Shown: positions 51,094-58,725 of the stretch, piece by piece
How positions within the stretch are numbered: position 1 is the first letter of the stretch
Layout: the number at the start of each line of letters is the position of its first letter
Source of the DNA: an uncultured Clostridia bacterium
Lineage (GTDB): Bacteria > Bacillota > Clostridia > UBA1381
Assembly (NCBI GenBank): GCA_934444735.1
Contig: CAKSDE010000013.1
Span: 18,367 to 82,366 of the forward strand
DNA length: 64,000 nucleotides
Reading direction: 5' to 3'
Program-made: the position numbers and the translations under genes
Notes under the pieces: generated by a model
Told to the model about the DNA's origin: nothing
Database searches by the model: none
Seen by the model: only the letters and a program-made list of their open reading frames with translations

Positions 51094-51714
51094 CTAAAAT
51101 TTCCGTTTAAGCCCCTTGACTTTTCCGAAAATACGCACTCTTTGCATATCCTCACCCCTGAAAATCCGCGGCGGATACATGGGATTTATCGAATCAAGCT
51201 CGATAAAATTATCGCCGTATATAACCCTTTTTACAACACCGTTTTCGTTATCGACAACAACAACACCGAAGCTCCCCGACTCAACAACAGGAATACATTC
51301 TACCAAAACATAGTCGCCTTCGTGAAATTCGGGGTACATACTGTCGCCGACAACCTTCAGATATATATGTTCATTTTCGCTTGGCATTGCGCCTTCTATA
51401 ATATAATCCTCTATACGGTTTTCCGCCCATGCGCCGGGACCTGCCGACACCTCACCGATAACCGGTATATATGTATATTCTCCGTCGCCGCCGTCATCAT
51501 TTTCATCAACACCAAGAAGCCATTTTGAGGTAAGTCCCAGACATTTTGCAATCTCTCGTACAACGGGTATTTTCGGCATTGCAATTTTGCCTGCCTCGTA
51601 TCGTTGGATTGTAGATTTTGCCACCTGAACGCTTTTTGCAACATCATCTAATGTAAGACCGAGTTCTTTGCGCTTATCGCGCATTTTTCTTCCCATTTCT
51701 TTCAGATCATTCAT
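51094..51714 (-). CDS. XRE/S24 (LexA-like) repressor
   Basis: A 206-residue protein with an N-terminal HTH_3 domain ('LTLDDVAKSVQVAKSTIQRY') and a C-terminal S24 peptidase fold. The nucleophile is Ser in 'VVGDSMYPEFHEGDYV' and the general base Lys is in 'NGVVKRVIYGD', so RecA-stimulated self-cleavage is possible. It is not LexA, whose HTH differs. Paired TTCGCACAATGC boxes sit in the shared gap with the divergent gene; its own promoter is probably TTGCAT/17/TAGAAT within them. It may be a host stress switch or a relic of a phage repressor. Confidence 0.87.
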   Translation of the reverse strand: MNDLKEMGRKMRDKRKELGLTLDDVAKSVQVAKSTIQRYEAGKIAMPKIPVVREIAKCLGLTSKWLLGVDENDDGGDGEYTYIPVIGEVSAGPGAWAENRIEDYIIEGAMPSENEHIYLKVVGDSMYPEFHEGDYVLVECIPVVESGSFGVVVVDNENGVVKRVIYGDNFIELDSINPMYPPRIFRGEDMQRVRIFGKVKGLKRKF

Positions 51715-51790
51715 GTGCTTCTCCTTCTTGCCGCAGTTCGGCTGAAATTATCGGGTATTCCTACCCTCTATACCTATTCTAACACACTTT

Positions 51791-51832
51791 TTCGCACAAT
51801 GCAATAGTTTTTTAAAATTTTTCGCACAATGC
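51791..51832. promoter_or_regulatory. Paired repressor boxes
   Basis: TTCGCACAATGC occurs at 51791-51802 and 51821-51832, 30 bp apart (about three helical turns). One box overlaps the repressor's own -35, the other abuts the -35 of the divergent gene. Confidence 0.65.
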
Positions 51833-51834
51833 TC

Positions 51835-51863
51835 TTGACTTTTTTGAAAAAATGTGGTATAAT
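51835..51863 (+). promoter_or_regulatory. Promoter of the gene at 51906
   Basis: TTGACT (51835-51840), 17 bases, TATAAT (51858-51863), next to a repressor box. Confidence 0.75.
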
Positions 51864-51905
51864 TCAAACAAATGTTCGTGATAGGCTTTAGAAAGGAGAA
51901 TAAAT

Positions 51906-52214
51906 ATGCAATATAAAAACTATACAGATGAGGCATTGTATGAACTGGAAAGACAGCGTACAATGGATTACGGAAATTCCTATGAAAGTGAGCTTGTATG
52001 TGAAAACGGCTGTTCAAACAATGTGTTGTATAATGCCGAGGGGCGGATTTTATGCGAGGATTGTCTTATCGATGAGGTCAGAAAGACTTTCATGCAGCTT
52101 TTGGACTCGGAAGATGATGAAAATATTTCACTTTCGATTATCCGTGATATAGTATCCGATTTTTCCGATTCGGAAATTCTTACATATATAGAAAACAGAT
52201 ACGAAAAGGTGTGA
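51906..52214 (+). CDS. Small protein with a zinc-ribbon-like motif
   Basis: A 102-residue acidic protein. The central 'CENGCSNNVLYNAEGRILCE' and following DC give a C-x3-C...C-x2-C pattern that could bind a metal. The rest is helical. I do not recognise a family. AGAAAGGAG precedes the ATG. Its promoter lies beside boxes of the S24-type repressor, so it is probably that repressor's target, and could be part of a damage or stress response (inference). Confidence 0.65.
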   Translation: MQYKNYTDEALYELERQRTMDYGNSYESELVCENGCSNNVLYNAEGRILCEDCLIDEVRKTFMQLLDSEDDENISLSIIRDIVSDFSDSEILTYIENRYEKV

Positions 52215-52298
52215 AAAAAAATATTCACGTTTTAAATATCCTTTCATATTATATTACTAAGGGAAATCCCCTTTAAAAAACATGAAAGGAATGTTTAT

Positions 52299-52379
52299 AT
52301 GAACGATAAATGCCATGAAGGCTTCAAAGAGGCTGTTTGTATACATACCGATAAGGTGTACGATTCATGCCGTGAATAA
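52299..52379 (+). pseudogene. 5' stub of a host gene cut by the prophage
   Basis: AAAGGAATG precedes an ATG and 26 codons ending 'VCIHTDKVYDSCRE'. I recognise this as the conserved N-terminus of a clostridial Cys-rich protein family in which the Cys-rich sequence normally continues (...DSC-x-DKDC...) for well over 100 residues. The frame ends at TAA 52377-52379, just before the serine-recombinase gene, so the integration junction is probably at about 52371-52376. Excision would restore the full gene. Confidence 0.65.
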
Positions 52380-52380
52380 G
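52366..52380. other. Probable prophage attachment site (left junction)
   Basis: Host-gene homology stops within CATGCCGTGAATAAG, 36 bases from the end of the large serine recombinase gene, the usual place of attL for such phages. The partner junction is beyond the window, so the core cannot be fixed. Confidence 0.5.
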
Positions 52381-52407
52381 AATGTGCAAGATAGAAATAT
52401 CGAAAAG

Positions 52408-52440
52408 AGTGGAGCTTAAAGCCAATCTTTAAGCTCCACT
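52408..52440. terminator. Terminator of the recombinase operon
   Basis: AGTGGAGCTTAAAG and CTTTAAGCTCCACT pair; the hairpin includes the recombinase stop codon. Confidence 0.82.
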
Positions 52441-53918
52441 TTAATATCAAAATCGCCCTTATACCCTTGCTCACGCTTATAATAGATATTTTTTACAATC
52501 TTTTTTAACGCGAGGTTTTGCTCGGGTATACTCATACTATCATAGTTTTCGAGAAGGGAATCAATAAGAGGAAGAATCTTTTGGCGTCTTGGTATGGTAT
52601 TTAATGTGTAAAGTTCTTCATCGTTTTGTGCGATAAGTTTTTTTACGTCTGCCATTCTTAAATTTAAAATTCTGCTTCTCTCGGTGAAGATTTTTATATC
52701 ATACACACCTTGTTCCAGCAAATCAAACAAATTATCGTTTTGTTTTTGCAATACGGACAATTGTTTTTTTAATTCGGTATTTGATTCATTGAGCGTTTTT
52801 ATTCGTTCAAAATTTACGGTTTGTTTTGCCGGAGCGGCACGGCAATCATCTAATGACTGTTGCAGTGATTCCAATACCTTTTCTTCTACTTTCCAAATAA
52901 CAATAGATTTGTTGCATCCTACTGTATTGCATATAAGGCGCGGCAACGTTTTCTTTGATGTTTGGCGGCTCATCAGTTGACCGCAATTTGCACAGCGGAT
53001 AAGTCCTGCCAGTGGGTTTTTTATCTCGCCTGTGTATGAGGGCGGGTGTGAACGTTCCTTTCTGATTGATTGGGCTTGTTCAAAAGTTTCGGTGTCTATT
53101 ATAGGTTCATGCACACCGTCAACAACAATCCATTTATCTTCAGGGTTTAATTCGGTTTTGAATTTGTCGGTAGGCAGTTTCTTCTTTATTTTTCTTCTTT
53201 TGTTAAACACTATCTTGCCTATGTATACAGGGTTTGCTAAAATGAAACGTACAGTATTACGAGAAAATAAAATGCCCTTGCGTGGTTTTACTCCCATAGA
53301 ATTAAGTGTTTCGGCTATTATATGCGATCCGATATGCTGATTTACATACATATCGAATATCATTCGTATTATCTTTGCCTCTTCTTCATAGATTTCAAGC
53401 GTAGGTTTTTTGTCTATATATTTGCGTCTGTAGCCATACGGCGGCTCTCCGACATGATAGCCGTCCTCAACTGTTCGCGCCAGTCCTGCTCTTAAACGTT
53501 TGGTTATTTTTTTCAGTTCCTGACGAGCGAATAACATTTGCATTTCAGTTGAAAATTCGTCAATTTCATCCGTCAAATCATATGTTTTGTTAGGAGTAAT
53601 GATTTTCGTGTCGGTTTCTTTGAAAGTATCAAGAATTACTCCTCTGTCTTTAGTGTCCACACGTCCCAATCTGTCTATATCCATGCAGATTACACCGTTA
53701 TATTTTCGGGATTGAACATCACCTAAAAGTCTCATCATTTCAGGACGGACAAACAGACCGTCTCCCGAAACAACCTCACAATACACCTCTGTAATTGATA
53801 AATTGCTCTTTTTGGCAAATTCAATTAATGTTCTTTTATGTCTGTCGAGAGTTTCCTCTACTGTTTCATTTTCGGGATCCCCTCTCGATTTCCTTAAATA
53901 CAATGCATTTTCGTTCAT
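52416..53918 (-). CDS. Large serine recombinase (phage integrase)
   Basis: A 500-residue site-specific recombinase: resolvase domain (1-145) with catalytic Ser11 in 'ALYLRKSRGD' and 'MDIDRLGR', recombinase domain (about 165-270, 'GEPPYGYRRKYIDKKP'), a zinc ribbon ('RCANCGQLMSRQ' ... 'CNTVGCNKS') and a coiled coil. It should integrate and excise this prophage between attP and a site in the gene whose stub lies beside it. It is last in the leftward lysogeny operon. Confidence 0.96.
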   Translation of the reverse strand: MNENALYLRKSRGDPENETVEETLDRHKRTLIEFAKKSNLSITEVYCEVVSGDGLFVRPEMMRLLGDVQSRKYNGVICMDIDRLGRVDTKDRGVILDTFKETDTKIITPNKTYDLTDEIDEFSTEMQMLFARQELKKITKRLRAGLARTVEDGYHVGEPPYGYRRKYIDKKPTLEIYEEEAKIIRMIFDMYVNQHIGSHIIAETLNSMGVKPRKGILFSRNTVRFILANPVYIGKIVFNKRRKIKKKLPTDKFKTELNPEDKWIVVDGVHEPIIDTETFEQAQSIRKERSHPPSYTGEIKNPLAGLIRCANCGQLMSRQTSKKTLPRLICNTVGCNKSIVIWKVEEKVLESLQQSLDDCRAAPAKQTVNFERIKTLNESNTELKKQLSVLQKQNDNLFDLLEQGVYDIKIFTERSRILNLRMADVKKLIAQNDEELYTLNTIPRRQKILPLIDSLLENYDSMSIPEQNLALKKIVKNIYYKREQGYKGDFDIKVELKDWL

Positions 53919-53938
53919 AGTGTGAGTTCTCCTTGTTT

Positions 53939-54562
53939 TTATGAATGTATTATACAGTGTGTACTAAAATCATTTGCTTTTTTCTCGTTACATCCCGGTG
54001 TAAGGCATTTATGAGCATAACAATAAAAACTGTTGCGTGCCGCTGTGCGATTGCAAGATGGAATAATGCAAGAACCGGATTTTTTAACAGCAGTTGCATT
54101 TGAATCATGTACGATAACAGGTTGAGTCGGTGCATTTACCAAATCCGAAATACGCTGTGCCTGTTTTTGGTTACGTTCTTCCAAATCTGAGATTTGATCT
54201 TTTAACTCATTTATCTCTTTATTTAAACTTGAAATTTCTTCAGATGATTGACTGTTCTCTGAACGTGCCTTATGATATAGATTATAATATTCTTGTTTAC
54301 CCTGCAAATTTGCCTGATACATATCGTAATAATAATTTTTGTCATTATACGATTTATAACATATAACACCAAGAACAATATTTGAAGTAAGCAAAGAGAA
54401 TATTAAAACACCGATAAAAATATTTTGTAAACGGTGTTTGCCGATTTTAGAATGTTTCCCACACATCATGCATTTTTTTGTTTGCGAGTTGATATGCCCT
54501 CCGCAATGTTTACATACGGCTTTAAATTCATTTGTTTGTGTAGAATGTTCAGTGTTTTCCAT
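53939..54562 (-). CDS. Zinc-ribbon membrane protein with coiled coil
   Basis: A 207-residue protein: N-terminal zinc ribbon (C-x2-C ... C-x2-C, 'CKHCGG' and 'CMMCGK', residues 17-36), one membrane span (about 48-70), a long coiled coil (90-140) and a C-terminal Cys/His-rich part ('CIIPSCNRTAARNSFYCYAH', then 'CLTPGCNEK'). The family is unknown to me. Its place between recombinase and ImmA-like gene in the lysogeny operon suggests it is made in the prophage state; immunity or superinfection exclusion is a guess. Confidence 0.7.
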   Translation of the reverse strand: MENTEHSTQTNEFKAVCKHCGGHINSQTKKCMMCGKHSKIGKHRLQNIFIGVLIFSLLTSNIVLGVICYKSYNDKNYYYDMYQANLQGKQEYYNLYHKARSENSQSSEEISSLNKEINELKDQISDLEERNQKQAQRISDLVNAPTQPVIVHDSNATAVKKSGSCIIPSCNRTAARNSFYCYAHKCLTPGCNEKKANDFSTHCIIHS

Positions 54563-54580
54563 GAGTATTATCCTTTCTTT

Positions 54581-55552
54581 TTAAAAGCAATCTTTACACG
54601 GTTCAATCCCTGCCGCGATGGCAGATTCAAGTGTTATTTGAGTAACACCGGAGCGGCCGACAATATGTTTGCAGTTTTCTTTATGAATTTTTGAACCGGT
54701 TTGTGTTTTAAATACAGGCAAATTTTTATTGTAATCTATGCCGTTAATTGTAATCTTTTGATCTGTAGTTTCAATTTTGTTTATATTTTGGTTATTTTCG
54801 CCGTCAACACTCTTTTCCTGGGTTATAGGCTGTTGTATCAATGTAGGAATGGAATCACCGGCGGAGTTTTTATTTGAATATGTAACCGCTCGGTATGTTG
54901 CTACAGAAAAGAACAGGACTAAGAATACGGAAAGGGTGGTAATCAATAATTTTTTCTTTTTATTTGGTCTTGTATGATTCTTTATATAATTATTAAAGTT
55001 TCCAATGAGAGTGTGTTCGCTTTCATCGAGAACAGCTCGATAATTTTTATATTCTGTATAATGAGCCTTTAATGCTTCATTCTTTAAAGAAGTATATTGT
55101 TCAAACTCATCTATATTTTTTATATGCATTTTTTTCAGAATACATATTGGCGCAAGAATATTTCTGGCAAATTCATCAGCGTCGTTTTCTTGTTGTTCGT
55201 CATAAGTGTGCTGATTGTGCTTGCCGAGTACTCCTGTATCGGAAAAATGCCCCATTACAATATGACCTAATTCATGAGCAAGCAAATAATTTGTGGTATC
55301 CGTTGCCAAGCCTTTCTTTACAAATACAATTCTGAATTCATCTTTTTGTAAAGAAAATGCTTTGTATTTTTCGGCAAATTCCAATATAGATAGTTCCCTT
55401 AATAGTCTGGCACTTGTCTCATCGTCTAAGTCGAAAAAGACAATTTCCCAATTTAGGCGCCCTAACATTTCTTTTAAAAGTTCACCGGTTACTGGCAATG
55501 AATTAACCCTGTTCCCCACTAAAGTTTTTACTGCATAATGATATGATGTCAT
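54581..55552 (-). CDS. Membrane-anchored ImmA/IrrE-type metallopeptidase
   Basis: A 323-residue protein. The N-terminal half is an ImmA/IrrE peptidase with the zinc motif 'HELGHIVMGHF' and the third ligand region 'ENDADEFARNILAP'. A membrane span follows (about 203-222), then an external part ending in 'HKENCKHIVGRSGV...EPCKDCF', a small Cys-containing C-terminal motif found on many surface proteins. ImmA normally cleaves the phage repressor to release the prophage; the repressor gene lies just upstream. Fusion to a membrane span and outside domain suggests it could respond to an envelope signal (inference). Confidence 0.88.
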   Translation of the reverse strand: MTSYHYAVKTLVGNRVNSLPVTGELLKEMLGRLNWEIVFFDLDDETSARLLRELSILEFAEKYKAFSLQKDEFRIVFVKKGLATDTTNYLLAHELGHIVMGHFSDTGVLGKHNQHTYDEQQENDADEFARNILAPICILKKMHIKNIDEFEQYTSLKNEALKAHYTEYKNYRAVLDESEHTLIGNFNNYIKNHTRPNKKKKLLITTLSVFLVLFFSVATYRAVTYSNKNSAGDSIPTLIQQPITQEKSVDGENNQNINKIETTDQKITINGIDYNKNLPVFKTQTGSKIHKENCKHIVGRSGVTQITLESAIAAGIEPCKDCF

Positions 55553-55644
55553 TTATTCCATTCCTCTCATTAAATTTTTTGTCGAATTTTGACACTTACA
55601 TAATATAACAAAAAATGGAATAAATCAACAGGAAATTTTTGGAA

Positions 55645-56121
55645 TTAGCTATTATTTGTTTTTTTAGTTTCTTTTATAAGATCTTTTATGTGTTCTGGCG
55701 ATACATTCGGAGTATCTACCGATTGTACGCCGTCACCACCAAATGCCGCTATTTGTCCTTTATTTTTCATGGCAGCCTTATACCTTGCCAATGCGTTTTG
55801 AGCATATTTCGGGTTATCCATTAAATCATCTATGTATGCATTTACTTTTTGTTGTGCTTCAGGGGTGAGAGCAGTGTATTTATTTATAAGTTCCATATTT
55901 TCCGAGGGTAAATTCTCATGTTGCGCCGGAACTTCACGACCAAGAAGATAATCAATTGGTACATTGAAGTAATCGGCAATTTTTAACAGTGCATCACCCT
56001 TTGGAATAGAACCGTTTTTCCAGTGTGTAGCAGTTGCAGTAGATAAACCTAACTTAGCGCATACCGCATTAGGCGTAGTGCCATTCATAAGACATAGATT
56101 ATAAAATGTTTCCCAAAACAT
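55645..56121 (-). CDS. cI-like XRE prophage repressor
   Basis: A 158-residue protein with an N-terminal HTH_3 domain ('TPNAVCAKLGLSTATATHWK', 'DYFNVPIDYLLGREV') and a helical C-terminus with no peptidase domain. AAAGGAACT precedes the ATG. As the repressor lacks self-cleavage ability, induction probably relies on the ImmA-like protein encoded next to it, as in ICEBs1 ImmR/ImmA. Confidence 0.88.
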   Translation of the reverse strand: MFWETFYNLCLMNGTTPNAVCAKLGLSTATATHWKNGSIPKGDALLKIADYFNVPIDYLLGREVPAQHENLPSENMELINKYTALTPEAQQKVNAYIDDLMDNPKYAQNALARYKAAMKNKGQIAAFGGDGVQSVDTPNVSPEHIKDLIKETKKTNNS

Positions 56122-56148
56122 AATTTTAGTTCCTTTCTATAATGTTTT

Positions 56149-56550
56149 TTAATATAATGGTTTCTTAAATCCAAGCATAAATGCAATTCCCATAATTAAA
56201 GATATGATAAAATCAATCAAATCAGATATATAAAAGCCACTATTAAAAAGAGTAAGTATGTATGTTAATATAAAGAATATAATAATGATTATTCCGACAA
56301 TAAGACAGGGAAAACTGTGTCCTGATTTATTTCTTACTCCTATCAGTTCCATTATTTTGCATAAAACATTAAAATCAATAATTATCGTAATGATATAGCA
56401 TATCAAGTTTGAAACGATATCATTGTTCGCAAAAATTGAGTTATGCCAGTTCGACAAAACCATAATGCGAAATATGTTAACAAGGAAATCTGTTAACACA
56501 AGAGAAATGATACCGACTATAACTGCAATGAAGTTTCGTAGCAATTTCAT
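56149..56550 (-). CDS. Small prophage membrane protein
   Basis: A 133-residue protein with four membrane spans and no known motif. AAGGAATG precedes the ATG. It is the first gene of the leftward lysogeny operon, 27 bases before the repressor gene, and might act in immunity or superinfection exclusion; there is no direct evidence. Confidence 0.65.
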   Translation of the reverse strand: MKLLRNFIAVIVGIISLVLTDFLVNIFRIMVLSNWHNSIFANNDIVSNLICYIITIIIDFNVLCKIMELIGVRNKSGHSFPCLIVGIIIIIFFILTYILTLFNSGFYISDLIDFIISLIMGIAFMLGFKKPLY

Positions 56551-56618
56551 TTTTCAACATTCCTTTTTGTTATTTTGCATAATAATAAGAAAAAAAACTA
56601 TGCACTTTCAACAATAAT

Positions 56619-56661
56619 CTACTTATATGTAGTTTTGTGCTTGACTTCTACATATAAGTAG
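56619..56661. promoter_or_regulatory. Prophage repressor operators
   Basis: Two 14-bp near-palindromes, CTACTTATATGTAG (56619-56632) and its inverse CTACATATAAGTAG (56648-56661), have centres 29 bp apart. The second fills the spacer of the rightward promoter; the first lies beside the leftward promoter. Confidence 0.83.
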
Positions 56662-56669
56662 ATTATAAT
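56641..56669 (+). promoter_or_regulatory. Rightward early promoter (PR)
   Basis: TTGACT (56641-56646), 17 bases, TATAAT (56664-56669); the spacer is an operator. Confidence 0.85.
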
Positions 56670-56675
56670 ATTATT

Positions 56676-56870
56676 AACGGCTGGTAAGGCTGTTGCCAAT
56701 ACGAAAATACCTCCTGGATTGTATTGAAAATCTAAACCCAAAGTAAACGTTGTTGTAAAAAAAGTATTGGCAGGACAAAGCGCCGAGTGGTATTTAGTTT
56801 TTGATTGACACCATTATTATATATCATTCGGCGGATTTTGTCAAATGTTTTGTTAATATGATAAAAAAAT
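56676..56870 (+). ncRNA. Structured leader of the early prophage transcript
   Basis: TGCCAATAC (56694-56702) pairs perfectly with GTATTGGCA (56764-56772), and CGCCGAGTG (56781-56789) with CATTCGGCG (56825-56833). There is no good ORF. The leader is about 215 bases, long for a phage early mRNA, and may be a regulatory RNA, attenuator or antitermination site. Confidence 0.5.
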
Positions 56871-56892
56871 ATTTGAAAAGAGGTGAAATGAG

Positions 56893-57096
56893 ATGGATAT
56901 AAAAGAAAGACTTTCCAACTTGAAAAAGACGCAAACAGAGCTGTTGTTTGAAGTGCGAAGAGAAGGTTATCCGAAATTACAGCAAAGTCAATTGAGCGGC
57001 TATATTAACAATACAGTTTTAGGTCCTCAAAAAGACGCAGTGTTAGAAATTGCAAATAATATTTTGGACAAGTGGGAAACGGAAAATAACGAATAG
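56893..57096 (+). CDS. Small HTH regulator (Cro-like position)
   Basis: A 67-residue protein with the pattern 'LKKTQTELLFEVRREGYPKL' seen in small phage HTH regulators. AAGAGGTGAAATGAG precedes the ATG. It is the first gene rightward of PR, the place of Cro. Confidence 0.72.
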   Translation: MDIKERLSNLKKTQTELLFEVRREGYPKLQQSQLSGYINNTVLGPQKDAVLEIANNILDKWETENNE

Positions 57097-57138
57097 GACA
57101 AATATTTTAGTACATATCTTTTGATAGGAGGTGTTAAC

Positions 57139-57357
57139 ATGAAACTTCTTGAAGGGTTTACATTAGTAGAACTCACAGAGGACAGAATTGTTCAGGAGAA
57201 AATTGATTCCGAAGGAAACAAGCTTACAATCGTAGGAAATCCTCATCCGGATCCTGAAGAACGGCAAAAGCATATAAACGAACTTGCCGAGTTTCTGGAA
57301 GGATGCAGAATGAGAATTGAAGCAAAAAAACGCAGAGAACAAGAGATGCAGGGCTAA
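57139..57357 (+). CDS. Hypothetical prophage early protein
   Basis: A 72-residue hydrophilic protein with a helical, basic C-terminus ('CRMRIEAKKRREQEMQ'). I chose the ATG at 57139 after GGAGGTGTTAAC. No family recognised. Confidence 0.62.
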   Translation: MKLLEGFTLVELTEDRIVQEKIDSEGNKLTIVGNPHPDPEERQKHINELAEFLEGCRMRIEAKKRREQEMQG

Positions 57358-57400
57358 TATAGCCCTATCGAGGACAAGCATGAGTTAAGGAGGAAAACCA

Positions 57401-57745
57401 ATGAAAGAAATAAGTATAATTGATAGTGCACAGGGCGCTATAACAGAGAGAATCAACTATGAATTGCAAAAGGTAGTCGAAAACATAAACGATGTCAACA
57501 CCAAAGCAGGGGCAAAGAGAAAAATAACGGTCACGCTGGAACTTTTGCCCGATGAATCAAGGCAGCATATTGTTATGCAAACAGTTGTAAAGAGCAGTTT
57601 ACAACCTACATTCCCGATAAATTCATCGTTATTCTTGTCAGACAGCGGTTTGATAGAGATGACAGCGCAGACACAGGGGCAGTATTCGCTGGAGGGTGAA
57701 ATGGAAGAACGCCCGAACATAATACCGATTAAAAAAGCAGAGTAA
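57401..57745 (+). CDS. Phage 'replication terminator'-type protein
   Basis: A 114-residue protein with the pattern 'INYELQKVVENINDVNTKAG' and 'KRKITVTLELLPDESRQ', which I associate with a family in Firmicute phages labelled replication terminator protein, a name without firm experimental basis. AAGGAGG precedes the ATG. It is followed after 15 bases by the DUF2303 gene, a common pairing. Confidence 0.62.
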   Translation: MKEISIIDSAQGAITERINYELQKVVENINDVNTKAGAKRKITVTLELLPDESRQHIVMQTVVKSSLQPTFPINSSLFLSDSGLIEMTAQTQGQYSLEGEMEERPNIIPIKKAE

Positions 57746-57760
57746 GAAAGGAAGATAAAA

Positions 57761-58453
57761 ATGTTAGACAGAAGTTTTGTAGAAAAAATTGAAAGCATGG
57801 CGGAAACAAAAGTAATAGAGGCTGACGGAATGACTTTTACCAATAAGCCTGTATACAGAGTAAACGCTCCGGAAATAGAACCGTTAACAATATCATCGCT
57901 TGACGGCTTGGTAACTTTAGCAAAAGAAGAATTGATACAAAAATCATTCTTTATTGTGCAGACACCTACATCGGTACAATGTGTATCGGGAGTTTTCTGC
58001 AATAAACAGCGCGATATATTCTATAACGTATCAGCTGATATACCGAATATAAATTTTGGATTTTTCGTTCCTATTGAGGAAATGATTATCAATCTGAAAA
58101 GCAAGTTTGAAGAAACACCCGACAGAGAATATCTGATAAATTTATTAGGCAATATCACAGATACACAAAGCGTAAATACTACCGATGACGGAATTACACA
58201 GCAGGTAACAGCAAAAACAGGCATACAGTTGCAGCAGAAACAGAACGTCAAGGCTATAGTGCGCTTAAAACCGTACAGAACATTCACAGAAGTAGAACAG
58301 CCCGAAAGCGATTTTCTGATAAGATTAAAAGACGGTGCGGCGGCATTGTTTGAGGCGGACGGCGGTGCATGGAAGAAAAAAGCAAAATTCAATATTGCCG
58401 AATATTTAAAAAGCCAGCTTAGCGAATTTGATAAAATTACAGTGGCGGAATAA
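57761..58453 (+). CDS. DUF2303 (YfdQ-like) phage protein
   Basis: A 230-residue protein with the DUF2303 hallmarks: 'TDDGITQQVTAKTG', 'RLKPYRTFTEVEQPESDFLI' and 'ALFEADGGAWKKKAK'. The family is common in prophage replication regions; its function is unknown. AAAGGAAG precedes the ATG. Confidence 0.8.
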   Translation: MLDRSFVEKIESMAETKVIEADGMTFTNKPVYRVNAPEIEPLTISSLDGLVTLAKEELIQKSFFIVQTPTSVQCVSGVFCNKQRDIFYNVSADIPNINFGFFVPIEEMIINLKSKFEETPDREYLINLLGNITDTQSVNTTDDGITQQVTAKTGIQLQQKQNVKAIVRLKPYRTFTEVEQPESDFLIRLKDGAAALFEADGGAWKKKAKFNIAEYLKSQLSEFDKITVAE

Positions 58454-58466
58454 GAGGTGACAACCA

Positions 58467-58724
58467 ATGAAAAAATACATAGCAATAGCCGCAGTCATAG
58501 TGATAGCACTCTTGATTGCAGGTTCGAGGACAAGGGATAAGCCGACAGGGTACGATACGTACATTGTAAGCTGCGGCGATACGGTGTGTGATATAGCGCA
58601 AAAAATCACACCGGAGAATATAGATTACAGGCACACGGTACAGATTATCGCAGACAAGAACAGTCTGGAAGATTACGCGATATATCCCGGGCAGGAATTA
58701 TGTGTGCCGGAATGGGAGGAATAA
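58467..58724 (+). CDS. Membrane-anchored single LysM protein
   Basis: An 85-residue protein with an N-terminal membrane span (about 4-19) and a LysM-like domain ('YDTYIVSCGDTVCDIAQKIT' ... 'YAIYPGQELCVPEWEE'). LysM domains bind peptidoglycan sugars. It is odd for an early-region phage gene and could be carried for host-surface effects. Confidence 0.75.
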   Translation: MKKYIAIAAVIVIALLIAGSRTRDKPTGYDTYIVSCGDTVCDIAQKITPENIDYRHTVQIIADKNSLEDYAIYPGQELCVPEWEE

Positions 58725-58725
58725 T

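Noticed and set aside
52230..52290. Sigma-E-like promoter (CATATTAT) before the split host gene
   Set aside because: The -10 is suggestive of a sporulation promoter, but the only -35-like sequence is 19 bases away, too far to claim.
56700..56890. Possible riboswitch in the prophage leader
   Set aside because: The stems do not fit any riboswitch consensus I know and the downstream gene is a phage regulator.
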